This document shows positions 42,330 through 50,631 of a stretch of DNA of 64,000 nucleotides, one piece after another (positions within the stretch are counted from its first letter, which is position 1; every line of letters begins with the position of its first letter). Made by a program: the position numbers and the translations under genes. Origin of the DNA: Spirochaetota bacterium (lineage in GTDB: Bacteria; Spirochaetota; Spirochaetia; Treponematales; Rectinemataceae); NCBI GenBank assembly GCA_022711355.1, contig JAKLFE010000017.1, positions 1 through 64,000 of the forward strand, in the 5' to 3' direction. The notes beneath the pieces were generated by a model. That model made no database searches, was not told where the DNA came from, and saw only the letters and a program-made list of their open reading frames with translations.

Positions 42330-43180
42330 TGTCGGCCATCGGCATGAGGAACGTCGCGGTCATGAGCGTGCAGTACCTGCACTACTCCTTCGACTACTTC
42401 CTCTCGTCCATGGAGCGCTGCGGGCTGCGGAACGTCGAGCTCTGGGGCGGGGCCCCCCACTACTGCCGCCTCGACTACGGCACGAGCGCGGCCGCGGGCC
42501 GCAAGGTTTCCGAGCTGCGGCGCAAGCTGGACGAGCGGGGCATGAAGGTCGTCGTGTACACGCCCGAGACCCTCGCCTACCCCTATAGCTTCTCCTCGCC
42601 CGAGCGCCCGATCCGGGACCGGACGGTCGACTACTTCGCGATGGCCTTCGACGACGCCCTCGGCCTCGGGACCGACCACGTGTTCATCAACTCGGGCTGC
42701 GGCCTCCTGGACCTGCCCCGCGAGGAGTCCTGGAAACGGGCGGCGGAGAGCTTCCGCCGCATCTGCGACCTGGCCGAGCGCCGCGGGATCACCCTCGTGC
42801 TCGAGCAGCTCCAGCCCTACGAGAGCAACCTCGTCACGACCTGCGCCGACCAGGCCCGCATGCTCGGGGAGGTCGGCAGCCCCGCCCTCCAGGCCTGCGT
42901 CGATGTCGTGGCCATGGAGGTCGTCGGCGAGCGGCTCTCGGACTTCTTCGAGGCCATGCCCGATCGGATCCGCCACATCCACTACGCGGACGGGGATCCC
43001 TCGGGCCACTACATCCTCGGCGACGGGAAGCTCCCCCTGCGCACCTACGTGGAGGAGCTCGAGCGCCGCGGCTACTCGCGCTACCTGACCCTCGAGATCA
43101 ACGACTCGATCTACTGGGCCGATCCCCACGCCTCGATCGAGCGGTCGACGGAGTACCTGCGCGGATTCCTGCCGGAGTGA
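42329..43180 (+). CDS. FrlC-like sugar isomerase/epimerase (TIM barrel), second copy
   Basis: A 283-residue xylose-isomerase-like barrel. It shares with FrlC the NVELWGGAPHYCRLDYG segment, VVVYTPETLAYPYSFSSPE, LEQLQPYESNLV and DGKLPLRTYVEEL, and keeps acidic and His metal ligands (E in LVLEQLQPYES, D in CVDVVAME, H in IRHIHYADGD, E in LTLEIND). It is clearly diverged from the fuller FrlC match at 44515-45330. FrlC epimerises fructoselysine and psicoselysine; this copy may act on a related ketosamine. AGGAGG lies eight bases before the ATG. Confidence 0.82.
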   Translation: MSAIGMRNVAVMSVQYLHYSFDYFLSSMERCGLRNVELWGGAPHYCRLDYGTSAAAGRKVSELRRKLDERGMKVVVYTPETLAYPYSFSSPERPIRDRTVDYFAMAFDDALGLGTDHVFINSGCGLLDLPREESWKRAAESFRRICDLAERRGITLVLEQLQPYESNLVTTCADQARMLGEVGSPALQACVDVVAMEVVGERLSDFFEAMPDRIRHIHYADGDPSGHYILGDGKLPLRTYVEELERRGYSRYLTLEINDSIYWADPHASIERSTEYLRGFLPE

Positions 43181-43210
43181 GCCGCAGCCTCGGGCCGCGG
43201 CGATGGGCCC

Positions 43211-43639
43211 TCAGTCCCCCGTGATCACGAGGTTGATCGTCCGCTGGGCCGGTCCGTCGAACTCGCAGAGGTAGATGTCCTGGGCCGAGCCGCGGAGCAT
43301 CTTGCCTCCGACCACGGGGAAGAGGGCGCTGTTGCCGGTGATGTGCGACTTCAGGTGCCCCGTCGGGTTCCCGGCGGTCGAGCCATAGCTCGGGAGGATC
43401 CGGGCGTGGCTGTAAGGCAGGTCCTCGGGGACGAGGCGCTCGAGGAAGAGGCCGAGGTCGCTCTCGAGGCACTCGAGGGACTCGTTGACGGCTATGCCCG
43501 TCGTCGTGTGCTGGGAGATGACCGCCACGAGGCCCTCCTGGATGCCGCTCTCGCGCAGGGCCTCCTCGACCCGCTCGGTGATGAGGACGAACTCGTTGTA
43601 ACGCTTGGTCAGCAGGGTTATCGATGCGTGCTTGGTCAC
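43211..43639 (-). CDS. yjbQ: YjbQ/UPF0047-family protein
   Basis: A 142-residue protein with the YjbQ signature: ALRESGIQEGLVAVISQHTTTGIAVNE, the acidic stretch LESDLGLFLERLVP, and the C-terminal GSAQDIYLCEFDGPAQRTINLVI. The family has weak thiamine-phosphate synthase activity in E. coli, but its true role is unclear. The GTG at 43639 is preferred because GGGGAGG lies nine bases upstream; an in-frame GTG at 43657 would place that site inside the gene. It is the last gene of the minus-strand frl operon, directly after the amidohydrolase. Confidence 0.85.
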   Translation of the reverse strand: MTKHASITLLTKRYNEFVLITERVEEALRESGIQEGLVAVISQHTTTGIAVNESLECLESDLGLFLERLVPEDLPYSHARILPSYGSTAGNPTGHLKSHITGNSALFPVVGGKMLRGSAQDIYLCEFDGPAQRTINLVITGD

Positions 43640-43658
43640 GGCCAATTCCCTCCCCACC

Positions 43659-44507
43659 TCAATCTATCCCGCCGAGGAACTCGGCCGCATTCACGCCCTT
43701 GATGAGCTCGAGGCTGCTCTCGCGGAGGCCGAGCTCGCCCAGGGCCCTCGCCATCCTGATCTGCTCGAAGCGGGGATTGTCGCTGCCGAACATGACCTGG
43801 TGGCGGAGGGAGCGGTCGATCCAGGTGATCTCGAGATCGCGGGTGAAGACGCGGGCATAGAATTCCTTGGCGCTGTCGAAGTACAGGAGGGCGGTGTCCG
43901 CGTAGACGTTGCGGTACTTCAGCATGAGCATCGCGGCCTCCTGGACCCAGGGCCAGCCGAAGTGGGCCAGGCAGATGCGGAGCTTGGGATGGCGATAGGC
44001 GAGCTCCTCGAACTCGGCCGGCCGCGAGTACTTGGCGAGGCTGTCGGGCTCGAGGGAGAGGCCGCTGTGGAAGATGACGGGCCGGTCATGGCGCTCGCAG
44101 AGCGCGTAGACCGGGTCGAGCCGCGGGTCGGGGGGATAGAAGCCCTGCCTGCCCGGGTGGAGCTTGAGGCCTCGGAGCCGGTGCTCCGTGAAGGCCCGCT
44201 CGAGCTTCTCGAGGCAGCCGGGGGCGAAAGGGTCGATCGAGGCGATGCCGATGAACCTGTTGGGGGCGAGGCCGACGAGGCGGGCGACCTCCTCGTTGCT
44301 CACGACCGCCGCGGAATCGGCGGAGTAATCCTGGGCGAGGAGGCAGAGCCGGTCCAGGCCGGCGCAGCTCATCTGGTTGAAGACGTGCTCGAGGGGGGCG
44401 GTCCCGTTGTGGTAGAGCCCGAGGAGCTCGTGGCGAGCATCCTGCCGGGCCGCGTCGGCCCGGATCGGCTCGTAGAAGGCGGGGTGGACGTGGACGTCTA
44501 TGAACAT
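43659..44507 (-). CDS. Amidohydrolase_2-family TIM-barrel metal hydrolase
   Basis: A 282-residue protein with the amidohydrolase_2 metal site: FIDVHVHPAFYE (HxH near the N-terminus), GLKLHPGRQGF, VIFHSGLS, ICLAHFGWPW and a late Asp in VMFGSDNPRF. Family members include decarboxylases and lactonases as well as amide hydrolases, so the reaction is open. It lies seven bases after frlC in the minus-strand operon, where it might hydrolyse an amide or lactone derived from a glycated amino acid or peptide. Confidence 0.8.
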   Translation of the reverse strand: MFIDVHVHPAFYEPIRADAARQDARHELLGLYHNGTAPLEHVFNQMSCAGLDRLCLLAQDYSADSAAVVSNEEVARLVGLAPNRFIGIASIDPFAPGCLEKLERAFTEHRLRGLKLHPGRQGFYPPDPRLDPVYALCERHDRPVIFHSGLSLEPDSLAKYSRPAEFEELAYRHPKLRICLAHFGWPWVQEAAMLMLKYRNVYADTALLYFDSAKEFYARVFTRDLEITWIDRSLRHQVMFGSDNPRFEQIRMARALGELGLRESSLELIKGVNAAEFLGGID

Positions 44508-44514
44508 GGGCCGC

Positions 44515-45330
44515 TCACCGCAGTGCCTTGACGGCCTCGATGGCGCGCCTGGCGTAGAGGCGCGGCTCGTTGAGGTAGGCGGTGACGAGCTCGAGGGTCG
44601 CCGTCCCCTCGTAGGGCAGCTCGCGGAGCTCGGCGAGGAGCTCTCGCAGGGGAAGCCGGCCCTCGCCGGGGACGAGGTGGGTATCGCTGTCGCCCGTCGA
44701 GTCGACGATGTGCAGGTGGGCCATCTTCGGGCCGAGCTTGTCGAAGTAGGCCATAATGCTCTCGGACTGGACGAAGGGCGGGACGAGGTCGCACATGCCG
44801 ACGAGGTTTTCGCTGGGGACCAGGCGGAAAAGCTCGGCCAGGTCGTTCGCGCTCGTGCAGACGTTGGACTCGTAGGGCGTGAGAGCCTCGAGGATGATCC
44901 TGACGCCGACCCGCTCCGCGTGCTCGACGAGCTCGCCCATGGTGTGGACCAGGCGTTCCCGGATCTGCTCGCGCGTGGCGAGGTAACCGGCGTGGGCTGG
45001 GCTCATCAGCATGGAGCCGGCTCCCAGGGCCTTGGCCATGTCCAGGCCCAGCTTGAGGTAGGCCACCGCGTCGCGGCGCATGGCCTCGCTCCCGAGCATG
45101 AAGTTGTAGGGATAGGCGTTGTGCTCCGGCGTGTAGACGAGGACCGGCATCTCGTAGCGCTCGACGAGGCGCCGGACCGCGTCGAGCTCCCCGGCGGCGA
45201 GGTCGGGGGCGTAGGCGTGGGGCCGGCCGCCCCAGAGCTCGACGAAGTCGTAGCCGAAGCGCTTGGCGTCGCGGAACGCGTCCTCGAGGGGATTACGCTG
45301 ATAGCCGGAGGTGAACAGGCCCCACTTCAT
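44515..45330 (-). CDS. frlC: Fructoselysine 3-epimerase-type protein FrlC
   Basis: A 271-residue barrel matching E. coli FrlC over its whole length: MKWGLFTSGYQRNPLEDAF, ELWGGRPHAYAPDLAAGE, HNAYPYNFMLGSEAMRRD, ALTPYESNVCTSANDL, SYFDKLG-like AYFDKLGPK, HLHIVDSTGDSDTH and YLNEPRLYARRA. The metal ligands expected for the fold (E, D, H, E) are all in place. FrlC equilibrates fructoselysine with psicoselysine. The ATG overlaps the kinase stop (ATGA). Confidence 0.92.
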   Translation of the reverse strand: MKWGLFTSGYQRNPLEDAFRDAKRFGYDFVELWGGRPHAYAPDLAAGELDAVRRLVERYEMPVLVYTPEHNAYPYNFMLGSEAMRRDAVAYLKLGLDMAKALGAGSMLMSPAHAGYLATREQIRERLVHTMGELVEHAERVGVRIILEALTPYESNVCTSANDLAELFRLVPSENLVGMCDLVPPFVQSESIMAYFDKLGPKMAHLHIVDSTGDSDTHLVPGEGRLPLRELLAELRELPYEGTATLELVTAYLNEPRLYARRAIEAVKALR

Positions 45331-46130
45331 GCTGTCGCTCCTTTCACCCAAGGCTCGAAGACGGCAACGACGGCCGCCGCCACCCGGGCCCCTCGCTCCA
45401 TGGCCTGCGCGACGCTCGTCCCCGAGAGGATCCCGTGGAGGAAGCCCGCGATGTAGGCGTCGCCCGCCCCGACCGTGTTGACCACCTCGGCGGGGAAGGA
45501 GCCGCAGTCGTGGAAGCGCTCCCCGTCCCAGGCGAGGCTCCCCGCCTCACCGAAGGTGGCGACCGCGATCCGGACCCCGGCACCGACCTTGTCCCGGAGG
45601 TAGCCCTCGATGAAGAGATCCCGGCCCTTATGGTAGGAGAAGAAGGCGTAGTCGACGAAGGGAGGGGTGCTCGAGGCCAGGGGATGGTCGAGCCGGTCGG
45701 CGTAGTCGAAGCTGACGCGGGCGCCCGCGGCCTTGAGCGCGGGCAGGACGGACTCGGCCTTGCCCCAGAGCGCCGTGTGCACGACGTCGTGGGCCGCGGC
45801 GAAGGCGACGTCCTCCGCGTCGAAGGCCATGTCCGCGAGTACCCCCTCGACGTACTCGCCGTGGACCCGCTCGAGGCCGTCCAGGGCCATGTAGGTGACG
45901 GCGGTGGGGCCCCGGCCCACCCTCAGGCGGGATAGGTCGAGGCCCTCGGCGCGCAGGCTCTCGATCATCCACCTCCCGTTCTCGTCGTCCCCCGTCGTCG
46001 AGACGAGGGAGACCTCGGCGCCCAGCTTGCGGAGGTTGACCCCGGTGTCCACCACGTTGCCCGTGGGGTACTTTCGCCCGAGCCGCTCGTACACGTCGAC
46101 GCAGTTGTCGCCGAGCATCGCCGCCTTCAT
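45327..46130 (-). CDS. PfkB-family kinase, FrlD-like (copy 1)
   Basis: A 267-residue ribokinase-fold kinase opening MLGDNCVDVYERLGRKYPTGN, the signature opening of fructoselysine 6-kinase, and carrying the catalytic NTVGAGDAYIAGFLHG near residue 220. It differs from the copy at 51375-52160 in the substrate-contacting segment (NVVDTGVNLRKLG rather than NPVNVAVYSLRLG) and in its C-terminus, which lacks the FrlD-type NGAW ending. It therefore may phosphorylate a different ketosamine. It lies seven bases after the SIS gene, whose product would remove the amine from its product. Confidence 0.86.
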   Translation of the reverse strand: MKAAMLGDNCVDVYERLGRKYPTGNVVDTGVNLRKLGAEVSLVSTTGDDENGRWMIESLRAEGLDLSRLRVGRGPTAVTYMALDGLERVHGEYVEGVLADMAFDAEDVAFAAAHDVVHTALWGKAESVLPALKAAGARVSFDYADRLDHPLASSTPPFVDYAFFSYHKGRDLFIEGYLRDKVGAGVRIAVATFGEAGSLAWDGERFHDCGSFPAEVVNTVGAGDAYIAGFLHGILSGTSVAQAMERGARVAAAVVAVFEPWVKGATA

Positions 46131-46137
46131 GGCCGCC

Positions 46138-47133
46138 TCAGTACGAGAGCCTGCGGTAGTAGCGCCGTATCTCGGTCGGGTGGCGGTTCTCGACCTCGAG
46201 GTGGGCGTCGATGCGAGCCGTGACGACGCGCATGACCAGGTGGGAGACCGCGCCCCGGAACTCGGGGCTGATGCCCTCGAGCTCGTAGTCCTTGCTGTCG
46301 ATGAAGGTGTAGTTGCCGCAGATGCGGGGCAGGAAATTCCTCACGCGCTCGGCGAGGGGACGCTCCGCGTCCTCGCCCAGGAAGAGGGTGACGGGCGTGT
46401 CCCGCTCGATCACCTCGAGCAGGCCGTGGAAGAACTCACCCGCGTGGACGGGCCGGGCGCGCAGCCAGTGCTGCTCCTCCCAGAAGCACATCGCGTAGGA
46501 ATAGGTGGCCCCCCACTGGGTGCCCGCCCCGACGAAGTAGTGGATCTGGTCGTCGCGATGGGCCTTGGCGAAGGCCTCGCCGAAGCAGTCGGCCGCCTTC
46601 TCGGCCTCGACGAGGCCGCGCGCGAGATGGGCGTCCAGCTCCTCGAAGCAGCGCTCGTACTCGGGGAACTCGCCGTTCTTGTACATGAGGCGCAGGGCCA
46701 CCATCAGGAACTTGAGCTGCTCCTGCATCGGGTACGACACGAGGTAATCGACCTTCCGAGCGAGGCTCGCCTTGGGGTCGTCCACGAAGCCGAAGATCCG
46801 CGCCCCCGCCTTCTTCGCGAGCTCGAGGGCCTGGGCGACCTCCTCCGTGCTCCCGGTCACCGAGGAGAAGACGAGCACCGACTTCGGGCCGAGGCGCCTG
46901 TTCCCGTTGGTGACGTACTCCGCCGCGTTCTCGGCGTAGACCGGAAGCGCGCTCTTGCCGGCCATGTAGGTGGCGACCTGGAGGCTGGAGGCCCAGGTCC
47001 CGCCGATGCCGACGAAAAAGAGGCCGTCGAAGCCCTCGGCGTAGATGGCATCGACGATCCTCTCGATCTCGCCGCGGAGGGCCAGGGCGCCATTGATGCT
47101 CTTGAGCTGCTTCTGCTCGTCGAACTTGATCAC
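46138..47133 (-). CDS. SIS-domain ketosamine-6-phosphate deglycase, FrlB-like
   Basis: A 331-residue protein with two SIS domains: FFVGIGGTWASSLQVATYMA and VFSSVTGSTEEVAQALELAKKAG in the first, and the catalytic segment ARPVHAGEFFHGLLEVIERD in the second. The ending RRYYRRLSY parallels that of E. coli FrlB. FrlB converts fructoselysine 6-phosphate to glucose 6-phosphate and lysine; related deglycases act on other Amadori compounds. It starts with GTG, AGAGG seven bases before it, and heads the operon FrlB-FrlD-FrlC-amidohydrolase-YjbQ. Confidence 0.86.
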   Translation of the reverse strand: MIKFDEQKQLKSINGALALRGEIERIVDAIYAEGFDGLFFVGIGGTWASSLQVATYMAGKSALPVYAENAAEYVTNGNRRLGPKSVLVFSSVTGSTEEVAQALELAKKAGARIFGFVDDPKASLARKVDYLVSYPMQEQLKFLMVALRLMYKNGEFPEYERCFEELDAHLARGLVEAEKAADCFGEAFAKAHRDDQIHYFVGAGTQWGATYSYAMCFWEEQHWLRARPVHAGEFFHGLLEVIERDTPVTLFLGEDAERPLAERVRNFLPRICGNYTFIDSKDYELEGISPEFRGAVSHLVMRVVTARIDAHLEVENRHPTEIRRYYRRLSY

Positions 47134-47150
47134 AACATCACCTCTTCAAA

Positions 47151-47179
47151 TACATATGTTAAGGCTACTTTCATACCAA
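47151..47179 (-). promoter_or_regulatory. Promoter of the minus-strand frl operon
   Basis: TTGGTA (47179-47174), 17 bp, TATGTA (47156-47151). The motif TGGTATGAAA, covering the -35 box and first spacer bases, is identical to that at 41461-41470. Confidence 0.6.
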
Positions 47180-47322
47180 TTCCTCGGGCATCATAGCACC
47201 CGTCCGGCTTTGCGTCAACTGAAACAAGAAGGCCTCATCGCGCCCCGCTCGCTTGCCCCCTATTTATTTCCTTCTCTACATTGATCTTAAAACAAGTTTC
47301 TCGTTGTCCGTCGATTTTACTA

Positions 47323-47351
47323 TTTACAGATCGCTGAACGCGGTCTACAAT
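47323..47351 (+). promoter_or_regulatory. Promoter of the YtcJ-like amidohydrolase gene
   Basis: TTTACA (47323-47328), 17 bp, TACAAT (47346-47351), giving a leader of roughly 28 bases before the ATG at 47386 with GAGGG as ribosome site. The 252-base divergent gap to the SIS gene is otherwise AT-rich and holds no further gene. Confidence 0.65.
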
Positions 47352-47385
47352 TCTGCCTCAGTTGTTTATACAAGAGGGTTGCATT

Positions 47386-48957
47386 ATGAACCATCCGGAG
47401 CGAGCCGATCTCATCCTCAGATCCTCCTCGATCTTCACCGCGGCGGGAGCCGCGCCGATGAGCGGCTACGTGGCGGTCCGCGGCGAGAGGATCCTGTCGG
47501 CCGGGGCCGCGGGCGAGGCCGCCCTCCTCGGTCCCGGGACGAGGATCCTCGAGCTGGGAAGCCGCACGGTCTGCCCCGGCTTCACCGACGCCCACTGCTT
47601 CTTCGCCGGCCACGCGATGGGCCTCGTCGGCATCGATCTCGCCGGCGTCGACCGGGCCGAGGGGGTCCTGGAGCTGGCGGGGGCGGCCGCGGGGGAGCTC
47701 GCGGAGGGCAAGCCCCTCCTCGGCCGCGGGCTGCGGCCCGGCCTCGTCGAAGGTCGTCCGGGCGCCGAGCTGGAGGCCGCCTTCCCATCCCGGCCCCTCG
47801 TCCTATTCGCCGCCGGGGGGGAGTCCTGCTGGATGAACCGGGCAGCCCGGGAGGCCTACGGCTTCTCGCCGGAGAGCTGCTACCCGGAGGCCTACTGGCG
47901 CCTGCTGCGCGCGGTGCTCGCCGACCGGGACTTCACCCTGCCAGCCTTCAAGGCCTATATGCGGATGCTCAACGCCCGCGGCGTCACCGCCGTCAAGGAG
48001 ATGGGCTTCGACGACTACTACGGCTTCGCCGGCCTCCTCGACGAACTTAGGCTCGCGGGCGAGCTCTCCCTCCACGTCGCCTTCATGAGCCAGCCCGTCG
48101 GCGCCGGCATGGACCTCGGCCACGGGCGGGCGATGCGGCGTCGCTTCGGCGATCCCCGCGCGGACCTCCTTTTTTCAGGCTACAACCGGATGACGGACGG
48201 CTCCATCGGCCAGCTCTGCGGCGATCTCAAGGAGCCCTATGCCTGCGCCCCCGGGATCCGCTGCAGGGCGGCGATCGACTACGCGGGCATCGAGGCCGAG
48301 GTGCTGAAGGCCGACGCCGAGGGCTTCCGATTCTCCCTCCACGCCCAGGGCGACGCGGCCATCGCGAAGGCCGTGGACATCCTGGGGAAGTGCCGGCGGG
48401 ACGCGGGCGGGAGGCTCCTCAATCGCCACGCCATGACCGATCTCGAGTTCAGCGACCCGGCGGACCTGGAGCGGATGGGGAAGCTCGGGATCATCGCCGA
48501 GATCTATCCGCAGATCATGTCCCTCGCGAGCCGCGCGGAGAAGAAGGCGATGATCGAGGAGAAGATCGGCGCGGAACGCGGCAAGCGGTACTGGAACCGG
48601 AGGAAGCTGCTCGACAGCGGCGTCCTCGTCTCCTGCGGGACCGACCTGCCACTCCTCGTCCCCGACATCCCCGAGTCGATCTACCACGCCTGCGGCGCCC
48701 TCTTCCCCGAGGGCGGGGAGCCCTTCAACGCGGAGAACGCCATGACCCTGCCCGAACTCCTGACCGCGTGGACGAGGAACGGGGCCTACAACCTCGGCCA
48801 GGAGGCGGAGCGGGGCAGCCTGGAGCCCGGCAAGCTGGCAGACATCGCGGTCTTCGATCGGGATCTCTTCTCCCTCCCGCTGGCGGAGATGCGGAGGGCG
48901 AGGATCCACAGCACGTACTGGAGGGGCAGGGTAGTCTACGCGAGTACCGGCATATAA
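47386..48957 (+). CDS. YtcJ-like amidohydrolase (Amidohydro_3) with altered metal motif
   Basis: A 523-residue protein of the YtcJ type: RTVCPGFTDAHCFFAGH at the first metal site, FSLHAQGDAAIAKAVD, LLNRHAMTDLEF, CGTDLPLLVPD and the C-terminal GSLEPGKLADIAVFDRD. In most relatives the first site is HxH; here it is HCF, so the second His is Phe while the later His, His and Asp ligands remain. Activity with one metal, or a different ligand set, is possible. It is followed after 195 bases by frlA. Release of an amino acid or sugar moiety from a glycated compound is a guess. Confidence 0.8.
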   Translation: MNHPERADLILRSSSIFTAAGAAPMSGYVAVRGERILSAGAAGEAALLGPGTRILELGSRTVCPGFTDAHCFFAGHAMGLVGIDLAGVDRAEGVLELAGAAAGELAEGKPLLGRGLRPGLVEGRPGAELEAAFPSRPLVLFAAGGESCWMNRAAREAYGFSPESCYPEAYWRLLRAVLADRDFTLPAFKAYMRMLNARGVTAVKEMGFDDYYGFAGLLDELRLAGELSLHVAFMSQPVGAGMDLGHGRAMRRRFGDPRADLLFSGYNRMTDGSIGQLCGDLKEPYACAPGIRCRAAIDYAGIEAEVLKADAEGFRFSLHAQGDAAIAKAVDILGKCRRDAGGRLLNRHAMTDLEFSDPADLERMGKLGIIAEIYPQIMSLASRAEKKAMIEEKIGAERGKRYWNRRKLLDSGVLVSCGTDLPLLVPDIPESIYHACGALFPEGGEPFNAENAMTLPELLTAWTRNGAYNLGQEAERGSLEPGKLADIAVFDRDLFSLPLAEMRRARIHSTYWRGRVVYASTGI

Positions 48958-49088
48958 GCGCGGCCTTTTCCTGGACCATCTACCGCTTCCCGCTCGGTGG
49001 ATGCGGATTGTGCCGAACTTGCTGAGGCCCGAGACAGGCCGGTTTATTGTGCCTGAGCGCGCAGGAGAGCGAGCAAGCGGCGATTGGT

Positions 49089-49117
49089 TTGGTTTTTCAT
49101 TCTTGTTGTTTGATATT
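49089..49117 (+). promoter_or_regulatory. Promoter of frlA
   Basis: TTGGTT (49089-49094), 17 bp, GATATT (49112-49117), then a short leader with AAGGAGG before the ATG at 49153. The gap after the amidohydrolase gene is AT-richer than its surroundings. Confidence 0.55.
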
Positions 49118-49152
49118 TGGCGGATTCGAGAACTCAGCTCAAGGAGGCATCA

Positions 49153-50493
49153 ATGGCTACGAAAGAAACTACTGCCGAGCTCACGCGGAAGCTCGGGCTG
49201 GCAGCGGCCGTCGCGCTGAGCGTCGGCACGACGGTCGGGTCGGGCATCTTCTCGTCGATCGGCTCGGTGGCCGGGGCGGCGGGAAGCGCCGTCCTGGTCA
49301 TCATGTCCTTTCTCGTCGGCGGACTCATCAACATCCCCGCCAACCTGGTGTACGCCGAGCTCGCCACGGCCTATCCGGAGGACGGCGGCCAGTACATCTA
49401 CTTCAAGAAGGCCGGGTCGCGGCCCCTGGCCTTCCTCTGCGGCTGGATCAGCTTCTGGGCCACCGATCCGCCCTCCATCTCCATCATGGCGCTGGCCATC
49501 GCGAACTACCTCGCCTTCCTCACGGGCTTCTCGGGGATCGTGGTCAAGCTCGTCGCCGTCGCCATGGTACTGCTCTTCATGCTGGTCCATCTCCGGAGCG
49601 TCGAGGCCGGCGGCAAGTTCCAGGCCTTCGTGACCGCCTTCAAGATCCTGCCCTTCGCCCTCCTCATCGGCATCGGGCTCTTCTACATCAAGGGCGACAT
49701 GATCTCCGCGCCCGCGATCGCGGGAGCGCCCCTCGGCTTCCTCGCCCTCCTGGCCGGCGTCTCCGCCACCACCTGGTCCTTCGACGGGATGGCCGCCGTC
49801 TGCTACATGTCGGGCGAGATCAAGGAGCCCCACAAGAACATGCCGAGGGCCCTCATCATCTCCGTCCTCGTCGTGAGCGCCCTCTACGTCCTCCTCTCGA
49901 CGGTCGTCACCGGCCTTTTGCCGATGGACATCCTCGCCAAGAGCACCGCCCCCGTCGCCGAGGCGGCGGGCAAGATCCCGATGATCGGCGGGGCCGCGGG
50001 CACGCTCACCGCCCTGATGGCCATCGTCGTTATCATCGGCTCGCTCTCCAGCTGCATCATGTTCCAGCCCCGCATCGAGTACGCCATGGCGAAGGACGGC
50101 CTGTTCTTCAAGGCCTTCGCCAAGGTGCACCCCAAGTGGGAGACCCCCTACTTCTCGATCCTCGTCCAGTGCGCGGTCGCCATCGTGCTCATCTTCGCCT
50201 CGAGCCTGAACGACCTCCTGGGCTACTTCACCCTCGTCGCGCTGCTCAAGAACTTCCTCACCTTCGGGACGCTCCTGGTCCTCCGCAAGAAGAGCCAGGG
50301 CTACGCCCCCACCTGGAAGGCGCCCCTGGGCCAGGTCATGGCCCTCATCGCGATGGGCGTCACCGCGACCCTCATCTACTCGACCTTCCTCTGGGCCCCG
50401 ATCCCCGGCCTCGTCTGCGCCTGCGTCGCCGTCGCGACGGGCCTGCCCGTCTACTACTACTGGAGCAAGAAGAACCGGGTCGCGGCCGCCTGA
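49153..50493 (+). CDS. frlA: Fructoselysine/psicoselysine transporter FrlA (APC superfamily)
   Basis: A 446-residue twelve-helix permease that matches E. coli FrlA motif by motif: VGTTVGSGIFSSIGSVAGAAG (TM1), VYAELATAYPEDGGQYIY, AGSRPLAFLCGWISFWATD, SATTWSFDGMAAVCYMSGE, SCIMFQPRIEYAMAKDGLFF, and FLWAPIPGLVCA near the end. It imports Amadori-modified amino acids by ion coupling. Start fixed by AAGGAGG five bases before the ATG. It is the only transporter in the frl region. Confidence 0.93.
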   Translation: MATKETTAELTRKLGLAAAVALSVGTTVGSGIFSSIGSVAGAAGSAVLVIMSFLVGGLINIPANLVYAELATAYPEDGGQYIYFKKAGSRPLAFLCGWISFWATDPPSISIMALAIANYLAFLTGFSGIVVKLVAVAMVLLFMLVHLRSVEAGGKFQAFVTAFKILPFALLIGIGLFYIKGDMISAPAIAGAPLGFLALLAGVSATTWSFDGMAAVCYMSGEIKEPHKNMPRALIISVLVVSALYVLLSTVVTGLLPMDILAKSTAPVAEAAGKIPMIGGAAGTLTALMAIVVIIGSLSSCIMFQPRIEYAMAKDGLFFKAFAKVHPKWETPYFSILVQCAVAIVLIFASSLNDLLGYFTLVALLKNFLTFGTLLVLRKKSQGYAPTWKAPLGQVMALIAMGVTATLIYSTFLWAPIPGLVCACVAVATGLPVYYYWSKKNRVAAA

Positions 50494-50513
50494 AGCGGGC
50501 AACGCGGCCCATA

Positions 50514-50554
50514 GGCGGCGCCCTCCGGGGATCGGTCCCCGCGGGGGCGCCGCC
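50514..50554 (+). terminator. GC-rich hairpin after frlA, possible terminator or processing site
   Basis: A 10 bp stem (50514-50523 with 50545-50554) encloses a second 4 bp stem (GGGG at 50527-50530 with CCCC at 50537-50540). No T-run follows, so termination is uncertain. It lies between frlA and the separately promoted GntR gene. Confidence 0.4.
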
Positions 50555-50597
50555 CCTCGGCGGGGCGCCGGTCCTATCCCGCTCCTTCGGGCCATGC

Positions 50598-50603
50598 TAT
50601 ACT
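50598..50603 (+). promoter_or_regulatory. Extended -10 promoter of the first GntR-UTRA gene
   Basis: TGCTATACT (extended -10; TATACT at 50598-50603) precedes a 28-base stretch with AAGGA before the GTG start. No -35 box is evident. Confidence 0.5.
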
Positions 50604-50631
50604 GAGGGCGCCCACAACAAGGAAGACAGAC

